Origin: Sphingomonas sp. QA11
GTDB lineage: Bacteria; Pseudomonadota; Alphaproteobacteria; Sphingomonadales; Sphingomonadaceae
Reading direction: 5' to 3'
NCBI RefSeq assembly: GCF_028473665.1
Contig: NZ_CP098774.1
Span: 5,513,501-5,577,500 of the forward strand
Length of the DNA: 64,000 nucleotides
Position numbers and translations under genes: made by a program. Below the pieces are notes generated by a model. It searched no databases. It worked only from the letters and a program-made list of their open reading frames with translations, and was not told the DNA's origin. Positions 26,619 through 36,330 of the stretch are shown one piece after another (within the stretch, counting starts at the first letter, position 1; the number at the start of each line of letters is the position of its first letter).

Positions 26619-27712
26619 GGCAAATCCTCGGGCTTCGTATCGGCCGTTTGGGCAGAGTCGGGGGCAAGCTTGAAATACAGGTCGGCGACGGCGTGATAGT
26701 GGCTGGCGCCGATCTCGCTGCCGACCTCGCACTCGGCGAACAGCGCGCGCGCCAGCGGCGGGCTTTCGAAGATCGGAATGTTCAGCTGGCGGGCGCGGCG
26801 CTTCATGATCTGCGCATGGAGGTTGCGGCCCTTCGCCAGGACCACCGGCGCGCCGGATTTTGCCCGGTCATAGGCAAGGGCAACCGCGACATGTTGCGGA
26901 TTGACCACCAGCATGTCCGACCCCGGCAGCGCGCCGAGCCCTGCTGAACGCTGGGCGAACTCGGCATGGAGCTGCTTGCGCTTGCGCTTCAGCCGCGGAT
27001 CACCCTCGCGCTCCTTGCCTTCGCGCGTCACCTCGCGCCGGCTCATGCGCATCTGCTTGCGGAACTCGCCGCGCGTCAGGATCTGGTCGAGGATCGCGAA
27101 GAAGAAGGCGAGGCCGGCAAAGACCCACAGCATGCGCATGCCGGATTCGTGCATCGCGCCGCTCAGGCTGGCCGCGTCGCTGACCGCCAGCCCGGCGCCG
27201 TTCACGGCCGATCGGATCAGCAGATAGGCGACCGTCGTATATACCGCCATCTTGATGACGCTCTTCAGCGCTTCCTTCAGCAGGCGCATCGAGAAGAGCC
27301 GCTTCAGCCCCTTGGCCGGGTTGATCCGGCTGAAATCAGGCTTGAGCGGATGCGCGCTGAACACGAAACCGCGCAGCTGGATGATCTCGAACAAGGCGAC
27401 GACCGCGAGGATCGTGCCGCCGAACAGCAGGACCGGGCGCAATGCCGCGCCATAGGAGGTGGCGACCACGCCGAGCGCCTGTTGCGGATCGCTCGCCGTC
27501 GAGATGCCGGCGGCGAGCGCGCGGCGCATCATCATCGCCAGGTGCCCGATCATCGCCTCGCCGGCGACGCTGAGGAAACCGGCAAGCGCGATCAGCCCGG
27601 CGAAGAAGCTGAGGTCGACGCCGCGCGCGACCTGACCCTTTTCGCGGGCGCGGGCGAGCTTGTAGGGGCTTGCCTCCTCGCTCTTGTCCTGGTCCTGCGA
27701 CGCCTCGGCCAT
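26615..27712 (-). CDS. flhB: Flagellar export switch protein FlhB (NPQH variant)
   Basis: A 365-residue protein with an N-terminal basic cytoplasmic tail, four transmembrane segments (about residues 33-210), and the cytoplasmic switch domain. The autocleavage loop reads VVNPQHVAVAL at residues 271-274 (N-P-Q-H), where the family consensus is NPTH; the Asn-Pro cleavage pair is kept. FlhB gates the change from hook to filament export, together with FliK. One nt separates it from fliR. Confidence 0.95.
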   Translation of the reverse strand: MAEASQDQDKSEEASPYKLARAREKGQVARGVDLSFFAGLIALAGFLSVAGEAMIGHLAMMMRRALAAGISTASDPQQALGVVATSYGAALRPVLLFGGTILAVVALFEIIQLRGFVFSAHPLKPDFSRINPAKGLKRLFSMRLLKEALKSVIKMAVYTTVAYLLIRSAVNGAGLAVSDAASLSGAMHESGMRMLWVFAGLAFFFAILDQILTRGEFRKQMRMSRREVTREGKEREGDPRLKRKRKQLHAEFAQRSAGLGALPGSDMLVVNPQHVAVALAYDRAKSGAPVVLAKGRNLHAQIMKRRARQLNIPIFESPPLARALFAECEVGSEIGASHYHAVADLYFKLAPDSAQTADTKPEDLP

Positions 27713-27713
27713 G

Positions 27714-28469
27714 TCAGATCAGGCGCGGCGCGGTTTCGAGCGCGTAGCGCAGCATGCGCAGGAACAGCGTGCCCGACACGCCGATCGCGACCGGCAGGAC
27801 AGCCAGCGTGGCGATCGCCTTCACCTGGAAACCGAGCAGCATCACGTTCATCTGCGGCAGGGTGCGCGACAGGAAGGCGACCGTGATGTCGGCGAGGAAC
27901 AGCGCCAGCATGATCAGCCCGCCAAGCCCGAAGGCCATCACGAACACGCCCGAGATATAGGCGGTCAGCACCGTCACGTCGCCGCCGATGCCCGCACTGC
28001 CCAGCGGTACCCGGTCGAGCGATTCCGACCAGATGGCGAGCAGGTCGGCGGGCCCTTCGGTGGCGAAGAACACCGCGCCCGCGGCATAGGCGAACAGGGT
28101 GCCGACCAGCGGCAATTGAGATCGCGTGGTGGGATCGATCAGCACGGCGAGCCCGAACCCGGCCTGGATGTCGATCGCGCGCCCGGCGGTGAGCAGCGCC
28201 GCAAACGCCAGCTGAAGCGAGAGCGCCAGCGCGATGCCCAGCAGCAGCTCGCCGATCACCGTCAGGAACAGACCGTGCGACCAGAAATCCGCCTGCCAGC
28301 TCGCCGTCGGATGGCTCGACACCAGCCAGCCGGCCAGCGCGATACCCAGCATCACGCGGATCGTGGCGGGAACGCGGATCAGGGTAAAAGGCGGCGCGAA
28401 GGCAAGGGTCGGCGCAATCCGCAACGACACCAGCAGGATCGCGATCGCCTGGTCGGTCAGGTCCTCCAT
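27714..28469 (-). CDS. fliR: Flagellar export gate protein FliR
   Basis: A 251-residue, very hydrophobic protein with about six transmembrane segments. Conserved FliR features include LRIAPTLAFAPPF near the start, the GFGLAVLIDPTTRSQLPLVG loop and the LPQMNVMLLGFQVKAIATLA block. The start MEDLTDQAIA at 28469 is chosen because it fits the family N terminus and lies 11 nt after the fliQ stop; an upstream in-frame start would overlap fliQ. FliR completes the FliP5-FliQ4-FliR1 pore. Confidence 0.95.
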   Translation of the reverse strand: MEDLTDQAIAILLVSLRIAPTLAFAPPFTLIRVPATIRVMLGIALAGWLVSSHPTASWQADFWSHGLFLTVIGELLLGIALALSLQLAFAALLTAGRAIDIQAGFGLAVLIDPTTRSQLPLVGTLFAYAAGAVFFATEGPADLLAIWSESLDRVPLGSAGIGGDVTVLTAYISGVFVMAFGLGGLIMLALFLADITVAFLSRTLPQMNVMLLGFQVKAIATLAVLPVAIGVSGTLFLRMLRYALETAPRLI

Positions 28470-28480
28470 CGTGTTGCCGA

Positions 28481-28750
28481 TCAGCCGGCGAGCGATGGAA
28501 TGATCTGGTAGAGCGAAATGGCGAACTGGGTGACCCGGCCCATCATCCATGGCCCGATCGCGATCAGCAGGAATGCCGCGACCAGGATCTTCGGCACATA
28601 GCTCAGGGTGATTTCCTGGAGCTGGGTCGTCACCTGGAACACGCTGATCAGCAGGCCCACCAGCAAGGTGGCAATCAACACGGGACCAGCCACCAGCAGA
28701 CTATTCCACAGCATATCGTTCAATATGCCAAGTGCACGATCCGCCCCCAA
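28481..28750 (-). CDS. fliQ: Flagellar export gate protein FliQ
   Basis: An 89-residue protein with two transmembrane helices (about residues 16-40 and 52-75), normal for FliQ, and the conserved VTTQLQEITLSYVPKIL loop. The likely start is a TTG at 28750, preceded by a GGGGGGA ribosome binding site about 5 nt upstream; the alternative ATG at residue 13 would cut into helix 1. FliQ is the first gene of the reverse arm. Confidence 0.93.
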   Translation of the reverse strand: MGADRALGILNDMLWNSLLVAGPVLIATLLVGLLISVFQVTTQLQEITLSYVPKILVAAFLLIAIGPWMMGRVTQFAISLYQIIPSLAG

Positions 28751-29141
28751 TTCATCCCCCCGCGATACGCAACTGAGGCATTGCCCCCGAGTCGACCTGC
28801 CCCCGATCGTCTCATTTTAGGACATATGGGCTGAGCGTTCGAAAGACAATCATATGCGGCAGGCCGAAACGGATCGCGGCGATCGATCCCCGTCCGGACC
28901 ATGGTCGTGGCGTCGTTCCGCCCGGTGATTCGCGCGATCGGCCGCCTTCGGGGCCAGGCGGCTTCCGTCGCTTTTCCACCGGGACCGGAGACGTCGCAAT
29001 CCATTGGAAGGGTTCGTTACCGCGCGTCCATTTCGCGGCGGAGAAACTGGTCATGTCGTGCCCCCCGACCAGCCGATGTGAAACATGCCGGTCATCCTCC
29101 CCGCCTAAGCGCCTTCGCAGTGCGGCGAATCAGGGGCGGCG
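28751..29141. other. Divergent intergenic region between fliQ and the ECF sigma gene
   Basis: About 390 nt with no convincing gene on either strand. It must carry the promoters of the fliQ-fliR-flhB-flhA unit (leftward) and of the ECF sigma unit (rightward). I cannot point to a clear -35/-10 or sigma-54 site. The short AT-rich patch around 28815-28855 is the most likely place for the leftward promoter. Confidence 0.4.
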
Positions 29142-29645
29142 ATGTCGATCGAGAATGCGGACTACCGGCAGTTGCGCGAGGACGCGTACCGGCTGGTTTA
29201 TCGGCAGATTCGCGATCATGCCGCCGCGGAGGACGTCGTGCAGGACAGCTTCCTGCGCCTTTCGCGCTACCAGGGGACGATCGGCAATCTCGGTGCGATG
29301 GTGCGGGTGATCGCCACCAACCTGATGCGCGATCGGGCGCGTATCCTCGGCCGCCGCGCCGAAGATCCGCTGCCGGAGACATATGAGCTTGCCGCTGGCC
29401 TGCCATCCGCTGAAGAGGCGCTTCTCCACCGGGAAAGGGTCGAGATGGTCGAGCGCATCCTACAGGACATGCCGCCGCTGCGACGCGAGGTCTTCCTGCG
29501 CCGGCGCCTGCGCGGAGAATCCGCGCGCGACGTTGCGAAGGCGCTGGAAATCACACCGGCGGCGGTGGACACCCATGTCGCGCGCGCGGTGCTTGCGCTG
29601 CACAAGGCGATGGCCGAAATCAGCCGCCGGGAGAACGCGGCATGA
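29142..29645 (+). CDS. ECF RNA polymerase sigma factor, FecI type
   Basis: A 167-residue sigma-70 family protein. Region 2 is seen in YRQIRDHAAAEDVVQDSFLR (about residues 20-39) followed by VRVIATNLMRDRAR; region 4 in LPPLRREVFLRRRLRGES and ARDVAKALEITPAAVDTHVA. It precedes a FecR-type anti-sigma factor and a TonB receptor with an STN domain, the classic cell-surface signalling arrangement in which ligand binding at the receptor releases the sigma factor. Stop overlaps the fecR start (ATGA). Confidence 0.92.
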   Translation: MSIENADYRQLREDAYRLVYRQIRDHAAAEDVVQDSFLRLSRYQGTIGNLGAMVRVIATNLMRDRARILGRRAEDPLPETYELAAGLPSAEEALLHRERVEMVERILQDMPPLRREVFLRRRLRGESARDVAKALEITPAAVDTHVARAVLALHKAMAEISRRENAA

Positions 29646-30598
29646 GCCGGACGTGGGACGACATGGAGGACGAGGCAGCGGCGCTCTGGGTCTCGCGGCA
29701 TCTGGGCGGGATGATCGACGCCACCGCCTTCAACGCATGGCTTGCGGGCGGGCAGGGGCGCCGGGCCCGGTTCGATGCTCTGTGGGCGACCTGCATGTGT
29801 CCGGCGGTGACCGACGCGCTGGACCGCCTGGACAGTGCGCAGGCCATGCCGCGGTCAACGGCCCGGCGCCGTTCGCTCGGGATCGCGGCGGGGGTGCTGG
29901 GCGCCATGGCGGCGATGGTCGCGCTTTTTCTGTGCCTTCCCGCCATCCGTTTCGCTCTTGCCCCGGCGCAGGACTATGCGACTCGTGTCGGCGAGGTTCG
30001 CACCTTCGCGCTCGCCGACGGATCGCGCGTGACGCTCAGCGGGGCGAGCCGGATACGGGTGAAGCTGGCGGGGGATCGGCGCGAGGCCGTGCTGCAGGGG
30101 GGCGAAGCCTTTTTCGACGTTCATCATGACGTCGAACGACCCTTCTCGGTTACCGCGGGCGATGGCCGGGCGACCGTGCTGGGTACCCGTTTCGACGTAG
30201 CGCTGGCCGGGCAGCGGATCGAAGTGTCGGTGGAACAGGGACTGGTGCGTTTCGGTCCGCGCGATCCGGAGCGCGATTCTGTGCTGGTGCCCGCAAATCA
30301 TGGGACCGCGCTTGACGCGGGACATCTGGAGCCGGTCCGGAAGCTGGAAGGCGTTCCGGTCGCCGCATGGCGCGAAGGCTGGCTGGAGGCGGAGGACATG
30401 CCGCTCTGGCGACTGGTGTCGGCGCTTCAGCGCTGGACCGACCGGCCGATCCGGATCGCGGATCATGCTCTGGCTGACAAGCGCGTGGCGGGCCGTTTCC
30501 GCCTGAACCGGGCTGAGCAGCAACTGGTCAATCTCGCGAGCCTGCACGGTTTCCATCTACGCAAGGACCCCGCCGAATACGTTCTTTCAAGTCATTGA
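29642..30598 (+). CDS. FecR-type anti-sigma factor
   Basis: A 318-residue protein. The N-terminal cytoplasmic domain (about 1-75) has ALWVSRHLGGMIDATAFNAW (DUF4880-like sigma-binding). One transmembrane helix is at about 82-102 (IAAGVLGAMAAMVALFLCLP). The periplasmic FecR domain follows, with RTFALADGSRVTLSGASRIR and VLGTRFDVALAGQRIEVSVE. The C terminus resembles a DUF4974/STN-like fold. It should hold the upstream sigma factor until the receptor signals. Confidence 0.92.
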   Translation: MSRTWDDMEDEAAALWVSRHLGGMIDATAFNAWLAGGQGRRARFDALWATCMCPAVTDALDRLDSAQAMPRSTARRRSLGIAAGVLGAMAAMVALFLCLPAIRFALAPAQDYATRVGEVRTFALADGSRVTLSGASRIRVKLAGDRREAVLQGGEAFFDVHHDVERPFSVTAGDGRATVLGTRFDVALAGQRIEVSVEQGLVRFGPRDPERDSVLVPANHGTALDAGHLEPVRKLEGVPVAAWREGWLEAEDMPLWRLVSALQRWTDRPIRIADHALADKRVAGRFRLNRAEQQLVNLASLHGFHLRKDPAEYVLSSH

Positions 30599-30711
30599 AC
30601 TGACGTAAAAATGTAACAAAATTCCTCGCTCGGTCTCGTGTCAGATTTGCCGATTCCCGTCGTCATTGCGTGAGACGGCCATCGGGGCCGGAACATTCAA
30701 AGCGGGGATTT

Positions 30712-33711
30712 ATGCAGTTTCGTAGCATGATGTTGTGCAGCGTTGCCGCGCTGTCAGCGACGGTGGCCGGGCCGGCGAGCGCACGGGAGATGGACTTCGC
30801 GATCCCGGCGGGCGCGCTGGCTCCGGCGCTGACGGCTTTCTCGCGCACTGCCTCGGTCGATTTGATGGCTGACCCCGCGTTACTACGCAATCGCAAGACG
30901 CCGGGCCTGCGCGGCCGTTTTGCCGTGGCGGGCGGCCTCGGGCAGTTGTTGAGCGGCACCGGCCTGACCTATCAGCAGCGCAACGGCTCCTTCGTGATCG
31001 TCGTCCAGCCGGGGCCCGCGCCGGTCGCCACGCGCGTCTCCGCCCAGGCGCATGCCGTCGCGGCCCATGCCGACGATGTTGAGGATGAGGCAGGCGCCGC
31101 CGAGATTACCGTTACCGGCCAGCGCGGCGCCAACCAGAACGCCATCGCCATCAAGCGGCGCGAGCGCAACATCGTCGACGCCATTTCCTCCGACGAGGCG
31201 CAGCGCCTGCCGGATCTGACTATCGTCAACGCAATGCGCCGCATCCCGGGCGTGTCCGTGCTACCGGTCGCGGATAACGAGCATCCTCGTGACGAGGCCA
31301 TCGCGCCGGTGCTGCGCGGCCTCAACCAGTCGTACAACAACGTCACCATCAACGGCCTGCCTGTCGCGTCTCCTGGCATTCCGCAATCGGGCACGGGCGC
31401 GGCCGGGCGCGGCGTTCGCCTCGACATCCTACCGACATCGCTGGTCAAGCAGATCGTGGTGGTGAAGACCTTCACGCCTGAACTCGATGCCAATGCGGTG
31501 GGGGGCGCGGTGGACCTGCGCACGCGCAGCGCCTTCGACGGGGGCGGGCGCCCGTTTCTAACGGCGGAGGCCGGTCTCGCCAACACCAGCCAGAAGGGCG
31601 TGCCGCATCCGCAGCAGGATTTTGGTCGCCGCTTCTCGATGACGGGCAGCACCACCTTTGGCGCCGAGCATAATCTCGGCGTCGTGGTGTCGGGCAATTA
31701 CCAGCGATTGCAGAATTACACTGAAGTCCATGGCACCAGCGATTCCGTCTACTACAATTTCTACAACGACAAGGGCATTCGGCTGACCGACAACAGCCTG
31801 GGCAATGGCCGTGCGGTGCCGCAGCAGGACAAGAGCTGGTACAATGAAAGCGACCGCGAACGCTGGAGCGTGACCGGCCGGCTGGAAGGCGCGTTCGGTG
31901 ATCTCAAGCTGTTCGGCATGGCCGGCTACTACAAGTTCATCGACGGCTACAACCGCAACGAGGTGGTCATCAACGGCCGTAACACCTCCATCACGCAGCA
32001 GACCGACACCGGCGGGCACTACGCCGCCGCCTCGGTTGAACTCGGTTACCGCACCGGCAGGACGATCAGCGCGACGAAGCTGTTCCAGGCGGGCGTCGAC
32101 TGGCAGCCGAGCGATGCCGACGCAATCTCGGTGCGGGGCAGCCTGTCCAAGGCGACTTCGCGCGAGCCGCATGACATGGTGAAATATAATGGCGGCATCA
32201 ACGCATCCGGCAGCACTATCGGCCTGCCGCAATTCGCGTTCGACTACGACACGAGCCAGTTCCACCACAGCTTCAACATCTCGCCCGACGCCTATTACAA
32301 CATGTCGCTCTACCAGCCCGCCTATTGGCGTCATCGCGAGCGCAATTCGAGCGGCCGGATCAACAGCGTGCGCGCCGACTGGGCGCACAACATGGACAAT
32401 GACAGCGAGGGTCTGGGCTTCGGGCTTGGCGCCGCCTATTCCGACACGCAGGCCACGCATAATTTCTACGGCGATCAGTACAGCACCACCGACCGCAGCC
32501 TCACGCTGGCGGGCATCGGCACGATGAGCAATGCCTGGCTGTCCTTCAACCGCAGCGGCCTGCGCCTCATCACCATCGATAACGACCGCGCCTGGCAGCA
32601 ATTCTCCGCCAACCGGGCCTCGATCAAGCTGGACGATTCCATCAACGGCAACAACCAGGACAATTTCGTCCATAACGAAGAACTGCTGAGCGGTTATGCG
32701 ACGCTCGCCTATGCGGCGGGTCCGCTGAAGCTCCTCGGCGGTTTTCGCGCCGAACGCACGAATATCGATACGCGGAGCTTTGTTCGGCTCGGCGGGCGGT
32801 GGACGCCCAATAACGCCAGGTCGAACTATAGTTTCCTGCTGCCGTCCTTCCTCGCCAGCTATGATGTGTCCGATGCGCTTCGCGTCCGGGGCGGCTTTTC
32901 GCAGACCATCGGTCGCCCAAGCTACGAAGCCTATGCCGCCCGTTCGTCCATCAGCTTCGAGAGCGACGCTGATATCGGCAATCCCAATGCCCAGAATATC
33001 ACGGTCAATCTGGGCAATCCCGCCATCAAGCCGCGCCGGGCGGACAATTTCGACCTGAGCGTGGAGTGGACCTTGTCCAACGACTATGGCGGCATGCTCT
33101 CGGCGGCGGTCTTCCGCAAGGAGATCCATGACGAAATCTATGCGGCCCGCTCGACCGGCTTCACCTATGACGGCGTGACCTATGCGAATGCCGACGTGAT
33201 CCAGCCCGCCAACGCGAGCAGCGCGCGGATCAGCGGTATCGAACTGTCCGCCGTCGTCAACTCGCTGGAATTCGTCAGCCCGATCCTCAAGGATATCGGC
33301 GTCTCCGCGAACTGGAGCCTGCTGGATGGTCAGATGAAGGTGCCGATGGCCAGCAAGGCCACCCGTCGCATCGACCGGCTGCTCGGCCAGCCCGGCGAGA
33401 TTCGCAACGTCTCGATCTTCTATGCGCGCAACGGCTTCGAACTGCGCGGCGCCTATAACTGGACCGGCCGTGCGCTGCGCGACATCGTGCCGGACGTTTC
33501 GTGGCAGGATGTCTATTGGGCGCCCCGCAAGCAGTTCGACCTCCAGGCACGCTACCAGGTCAAGCCGGGCCTCCATTTGGTGGCGGAGGTCAACAACCTC
33601 ACTGAAGAACGCATGGACAGCGTGACCGGGCCGAAGCGAAACCTGCTCAAGGACAGCTACTCCACGCCGCGCACCATCTGGCTGAGCATCAACTGGACGC
33701 CGGGCCGCTGA
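30712..33711 (+). CDS. TonB-dependent receptor with N-terminal STN signalling domain
   Basis: A 999-residue outer membrane protein starting MQFRSMMLCSVAALSATVAG with a signal peptide cleaved near PASA-RE. The STN domain covers about residues 25-110 (FAIPAGALAPALTAFSRTAS). A TonB box-like EITVTGQRG lies near residue 135, followed by the plug (LPDLTIVNAMRRIPGVSVLP) and a 22-strand barrel ending LSINWTPGR. Linked to the FecI/FecR pair upstream and a glycerophosphodiester phosphodiesterase downstream, so the cargo may be a phosphodiester; that is inference. The 113-nt gap before it has an AT-rich patch (about 30605-30622) that could be an ECF promoter. Confidence 0.94.
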   Translation: MQFRSMMLCSVAALSATVAGPASAREMDFAIPAGALAPALTAFSRTASVDLMADPALLRNRKTPGLRGRFAVAGGLGQLLSGTGLTYQQRNGSFVIVVQPGPAPVATRVSAQAHAVAAHADDVEDEAGAAEITVTGQRGANQNAIAIKRRERNIVDAISSDEAQRLPDLTIVNAMRRIPGVSVLPVADNEHPRDEAIAPVLRGLNQSYNNVTINGLPVASPGIPQSGTGAAGRGVRLDILPTSLVKQIVVVKTFTPELDANAVGGAVDLRTRSAFDGGGRPFLTAEAGLANTSQKGVPHPQQDFGRRFSMTGSTTFGAEHNLGVVVSGNYQRLQNYTEVHGTSDSVYYNFYNDKGIRLTDNSLGNGRAVPQQDKSWYNESDRERWSVTGRLEGAFGDLKLFGMAGYYKFIDGYNRNEVVINGRNTSITQQTDTGGHYAAASVELGYRTGRTISATKLFQAGVDWQPSDADAISVRGSLSKATSREPHDMVKYNGGINASGSTIGLPQFAFDYDTSQFHHSFNISPDAYYNMSLYQPAYWRHRERNSSGRINSVRADWAHNMDNDSEGLGFGLGAAYSDTQATHNFYGDQYSTTDRSLTLAGIGTMSNAWLSFNRSGLRLITIDNDRAWQQFSANRASIKLDDSINGNNQDNFVHNEELLSGYATLAYAAGPLKLLGGFRAERTNIDTRSFVRLGGRWTPNNARSNYSFLLPSFLASYDVSDALRVRGGFSQTIGRPSYEAYAARSSISFESDADIGNPNAQNITVNLGNPAIKPRRADNFDLSVEWTLSNDYGGMLSAAVFRKEIHDEIYAARSTGFTYDGVTYANADVIQPANASSARISGIELSAVVNSLEFVSPILKDIGVSANWSLLDGQMKVPMASKATRRIDRLLGQPGEIRNVSIFYARNGFELRGAYNWTGRALRDIVPDVSWQDVYWAPRKQFDLQARYQVKPGLHLVAEVNNLTEERMDSVTGPKRNLLKDSYSTPRTIWLSINWTPGR

Positions 33712-33787
33712 TCGACGCCTCCATGGCTGACAAGGCGTGCGCGGCCCCGGTGACGGTCGCGGGCTCCCTTCTTGAAAGGAAATCATA

Positions 33788-34732
33788 ATGCCGAACCGGA
33801 TCACGACCCGGCTGCTCGCCTGCGCCCTTGCCCTGGCGCAGACGATGCCGGCACAGGGTGCCGAGAAGACTATAGGCCATGCGCGAGTGCTTGAACGGCG
33901 CCTCGCCGGGCCGGATGGATCGGTGATGGTGGTCGCCCATCGCGGATGCTGGAAGCAGACGTCGGAGAACAGCATCGACGGGATCGAGGCGTGTATCGCC
34001 TTTGGCGTCGATATGGTCGAACTGGATGTGCGCGCCACGGCGGATGGCGTGCTGGTCCTGATGCACGATGCCACGGTGGACCGGATGACGGACGGGACCG
34101 GCAAGGTCGAGGAGCTTGGGTGGGCCTATCTCCAGGCCTTGCACCTGCGCGAAGGAGCGGGTCGGGGATCGCCGGTCACGACGCGTCGTATCCCCCTGTT
34201 CGAGGATGCCCTGCGCGCGGCGAAGGGCCGCATCCTCATAAACATCGACGCCAAGAGCGACCTGACTCGGGAGGTGCTCGCGCTGGTCGACCGTTTCGGC
34301 GATCGGAAACAGGTATTGTTCAAGGCGCCGGCACCGGCGGCCGAAGTAATGACGAGCGCGCCCTGGGTGCGCGATGTGCGCTTCCAGCCGATCATCCGGG
34401 AAAGGGAGATGCAGGGGGACCCGAAGGCGACCATTCCGCCCTACGACCCGATCCGCCCGGTGGGTTATGAGATCGACGTGGTCAATCCGCCGATCATCGC
34501 GACGCTGCGTGACACGATACGCACGCGTTGCGCCCGCTTCTGGGTCAACAGCCTGAACGGCACGCCCGCGCTTCACGATGCGGAGGCGATGCTGGCGCCG
34601 GACCGGATATGGGGCCGGATGATCGCCGACGGCGTCGACACCATCCAGACCGACGAGCCGCTGGCGCTCAAGGCGTATGTCGCGAGCCGCGGACTGGAGA
34701 CCTACCGGTGTCGTCCGAGGCCGGGAAGCTGA
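33788..34732 (+). CDS. Glycerophosphodiester phosphodiesterase, secreted
   Basis: A 314-residue protein with a signal peptide (about 1-24, ending AQG-AE). The GDPD domain (TIM barrel) shows the catalytic start VAHRGCWKQTSENSIDGIEA, metal-binding VELDVRATADGVLVLMHD, and VDTIQTDEPLALKAYV near the end. It hydrolyses glycerophosphodiesters to glycerol-3-phosphate and an alcohol. Located 76 nt after the TonB receptor and probably in the same regulon; periplasmic digestion of imported substrate is a reasonable role. Confidence 0.88.
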   Translation: MPNRITTRLLACALALAQTMPAQGAEKTIGHARVLERRLAGPDGSVMVVAHRGCWKQTSENSIDGIEACIAFGVDMVELDVRATADGVLVLMHDATVDRMTDGTGKVEELGWAYLQALHLREGAGRGSPVTTRRIPLFEDALRAAKGRILINIDAKSDLTREVLALVDRFGDRKQVLFKAPAPAAEVMTSAPWVRDVRFQPIIREREMQGDPKATIPPYDPIRPVGYEIDVVNPPIIATLRDTIRTRCARFWVNSLNGTPALHDAEAMLAPDRIWGRMIADGVDTIQTDEPLALKAYVASRGLETYRCRPRPGS

Positions 34733-34830
34733 CGACCTCCGCACCTCTCGCCTTTTGGCTCTCGTTTGATGACACTGGACGGCCGTCACGGGTCGAAGAG
34801 CCGGATGGCGATTGGTGACGCGCCGCCGCT

Positions 34831-36330
34831 TTATCGGGCCGGGGGGCGGCGCGGGCGATAGAGGATTTGGGCCTCGCCCTGTGCTTCGACCGGCAGGAAC
34901 AGGCCCTGGCCGGTCGCCTTGATCAGGCCGTTGTCGACGCGCGAGACGTCTGCGGACAGGATGAAGTCGCCCTCGCGCCGCTCGGCGATCGCGCCACGCG
35001 CCGCGGTCAGCACTTTTTCATAGTCGCCGACGAAATCGTGGACGAGTGCTTCCCGGATGCTGTCGCGCACCGAACTGTTTTCGAACAGGGCGAACAGCAG
35101 GTTGACGCCAGTGCTGTCGGTTCGGCCGGCGATCTGGAGGTCCTTGACCCTGACCAGTTGCGAATTGGCATCGTTATAAGGAATGGCCGACAGCCATATC
35201 TCTCCCTTGGTCGCGACAAGCGAGGTCTTGCGCGCCTTCACGCTGGCGACGATGCCGACCGCGAGGTGATTGTTGTCGGTCGCATAGATGGTGACCTTGC
35301 CGAAGGTCGCGTCGACCGGGCCGACCCCGGTCAGGACGATCTGGCGCTTCTTGGCCAGCTTGGCCAAGGCCCGCTCGACGACCGGCTGGAGTTGTTCGTA
35401 ATCGGCCAGCACCGGGATGAAGAAGCGCAGGCCGCGCGGCCCGGGCTGACGGGAAGGCGGCGGCAGCGGTGTCGGCACCGGATCGGGCGGACGATCGCCG
35501 ACAAAAGTCTCGGTCAGGGCCTCGGCGGCAAGCGTCATTTCGAGCCGGTCGCCAACGATGCGGTAGCCGCCGAACCCGAGCGAGCGCGGCGTGATGCGCA
35601 TCCACACCGGCGGGCGTTCGCGGTTGAGCATCACTGAGGTGAAACCCTGCCGCCAGACACCGTCGAGGCGGTTGCGCAGGTCGATCCGCGCGAGTTCCTT
35701 CGGCAGATCGCGTTCCAGGCCGGCGATGACTGCCTCCAGCTTGTCGTCGGCTTTCCCGGCGAACTTGATTCGCTGGCCAAGGAAATCGATGCCCGGCGGT
35801 TCGGTCCAGTCATAGGCGATCCGCACCTTGGCGGTGGGCGACCATCTGCGGTCGATCGACAGCGTCGCCGACGCGCGCACGATGGCGCTGCCGGTTGCCG
35901 TTTCCCGGCGGATGATGCCGCCGACATTCTCCGCGCGGATCGTGGCGGCTACCGGCATGGTGATGAGGAGCGTCGCACCGCTGCCGCTCAGCCTGATCCG
36001 CCCGCGTTTCACATGCCCGACAATGTCGCAATGCAGGCTTGGCGTGACCTTCAGCTTCTTGCCGAACAGCTTGACCCGCTTGGGCGGCACGCACAGCAGG
36101 CCGCGCTTTTCGATTCGCCACAGGGTCTTTGGCGTGCGCTGATTCAACCCGCGTTCCAGGTCGGCCAGCTTTGCGGACACCGGGACCACGATGGTGGAAC
36201 TGCGCTGCGGCAGTTCGGCCGGCGTGACGACTCGTGGCGGCGCGGGATTGCCCACCTGGGAGGAGCATGCCGCGAGCAGGGTGACGAGGACACCGACGGC
36301 GATGGCGCGAAAGGATCGGAAGTCAGTCAT
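34831..36330 (-). CDS. DUF4403 family lipoprotein
   Basis: A 499-residue protein starting MTDFRSFRAIAVGVLVTLLA with a lipobox LLAAC-S, so a likely lipoprotein. The body is beta-rich and repetitive, with paired halves (STIVVPVSAKLADLERGLNQ and later IPVLADYEQLQPVVERALAK), typical of the DUF4403 lipid-transfer-like fold. Molecular role is not established. The ATG start is chosen because it directly precedes the signal; upstream in-frame sequence is not protein-like. Convergent with the phosphodiesterase gene. Confidence 0.82.
   Translation of the reverse strand: MTDFRSFRAIAVGVLVTLLAACSSQVGNPAPPRVVTPAELPQRSSTIVVPVSAKLADLERGLNQRTPKTLWRIEKRGLLCVPPKRVKLFGKKLKVTPSLHCDIVGHVKRGRIRLSGSGATLLITMPVAATIRAENVGGIIRRETATGSAIVRASATLSIDRRWSPTAKVRIAYDWTEPPGIDFLGQRIKFAGKADDKLEAVIAGLERDLPKELARIDLRNRLDGVWRQGFTSVMLNRERPPVWMRITPRSLGFGGYRIVGDRLEMTLAAEALTETFVGDRPPDPVPTPLPPPSRQPGPRGLRFFIPVLADYEQLQPVVERALAKLAKKRQIVLTGVGPVDATFGKVTIYATDNNHLAVGIVASVKARKTSLVATKGEIWLSAIPYNDANSQLVRVKDLQIAGRTDSTGVNLLFALFENSSVRDSIREALVHDFVGDYEKVLTAARGAIAERREGDFILSADVSRVDNGLIKATGQGLFLPVEAQGEAQILYRPRRPPAR

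Noticed and set aside
31558..34104. 848-codon leftward open frame opposite the TonB receptor
   Set aside because: High-GC antisense shadow; the forward frame has a signal peptide, STN, plug and barrel, which is conclusive.
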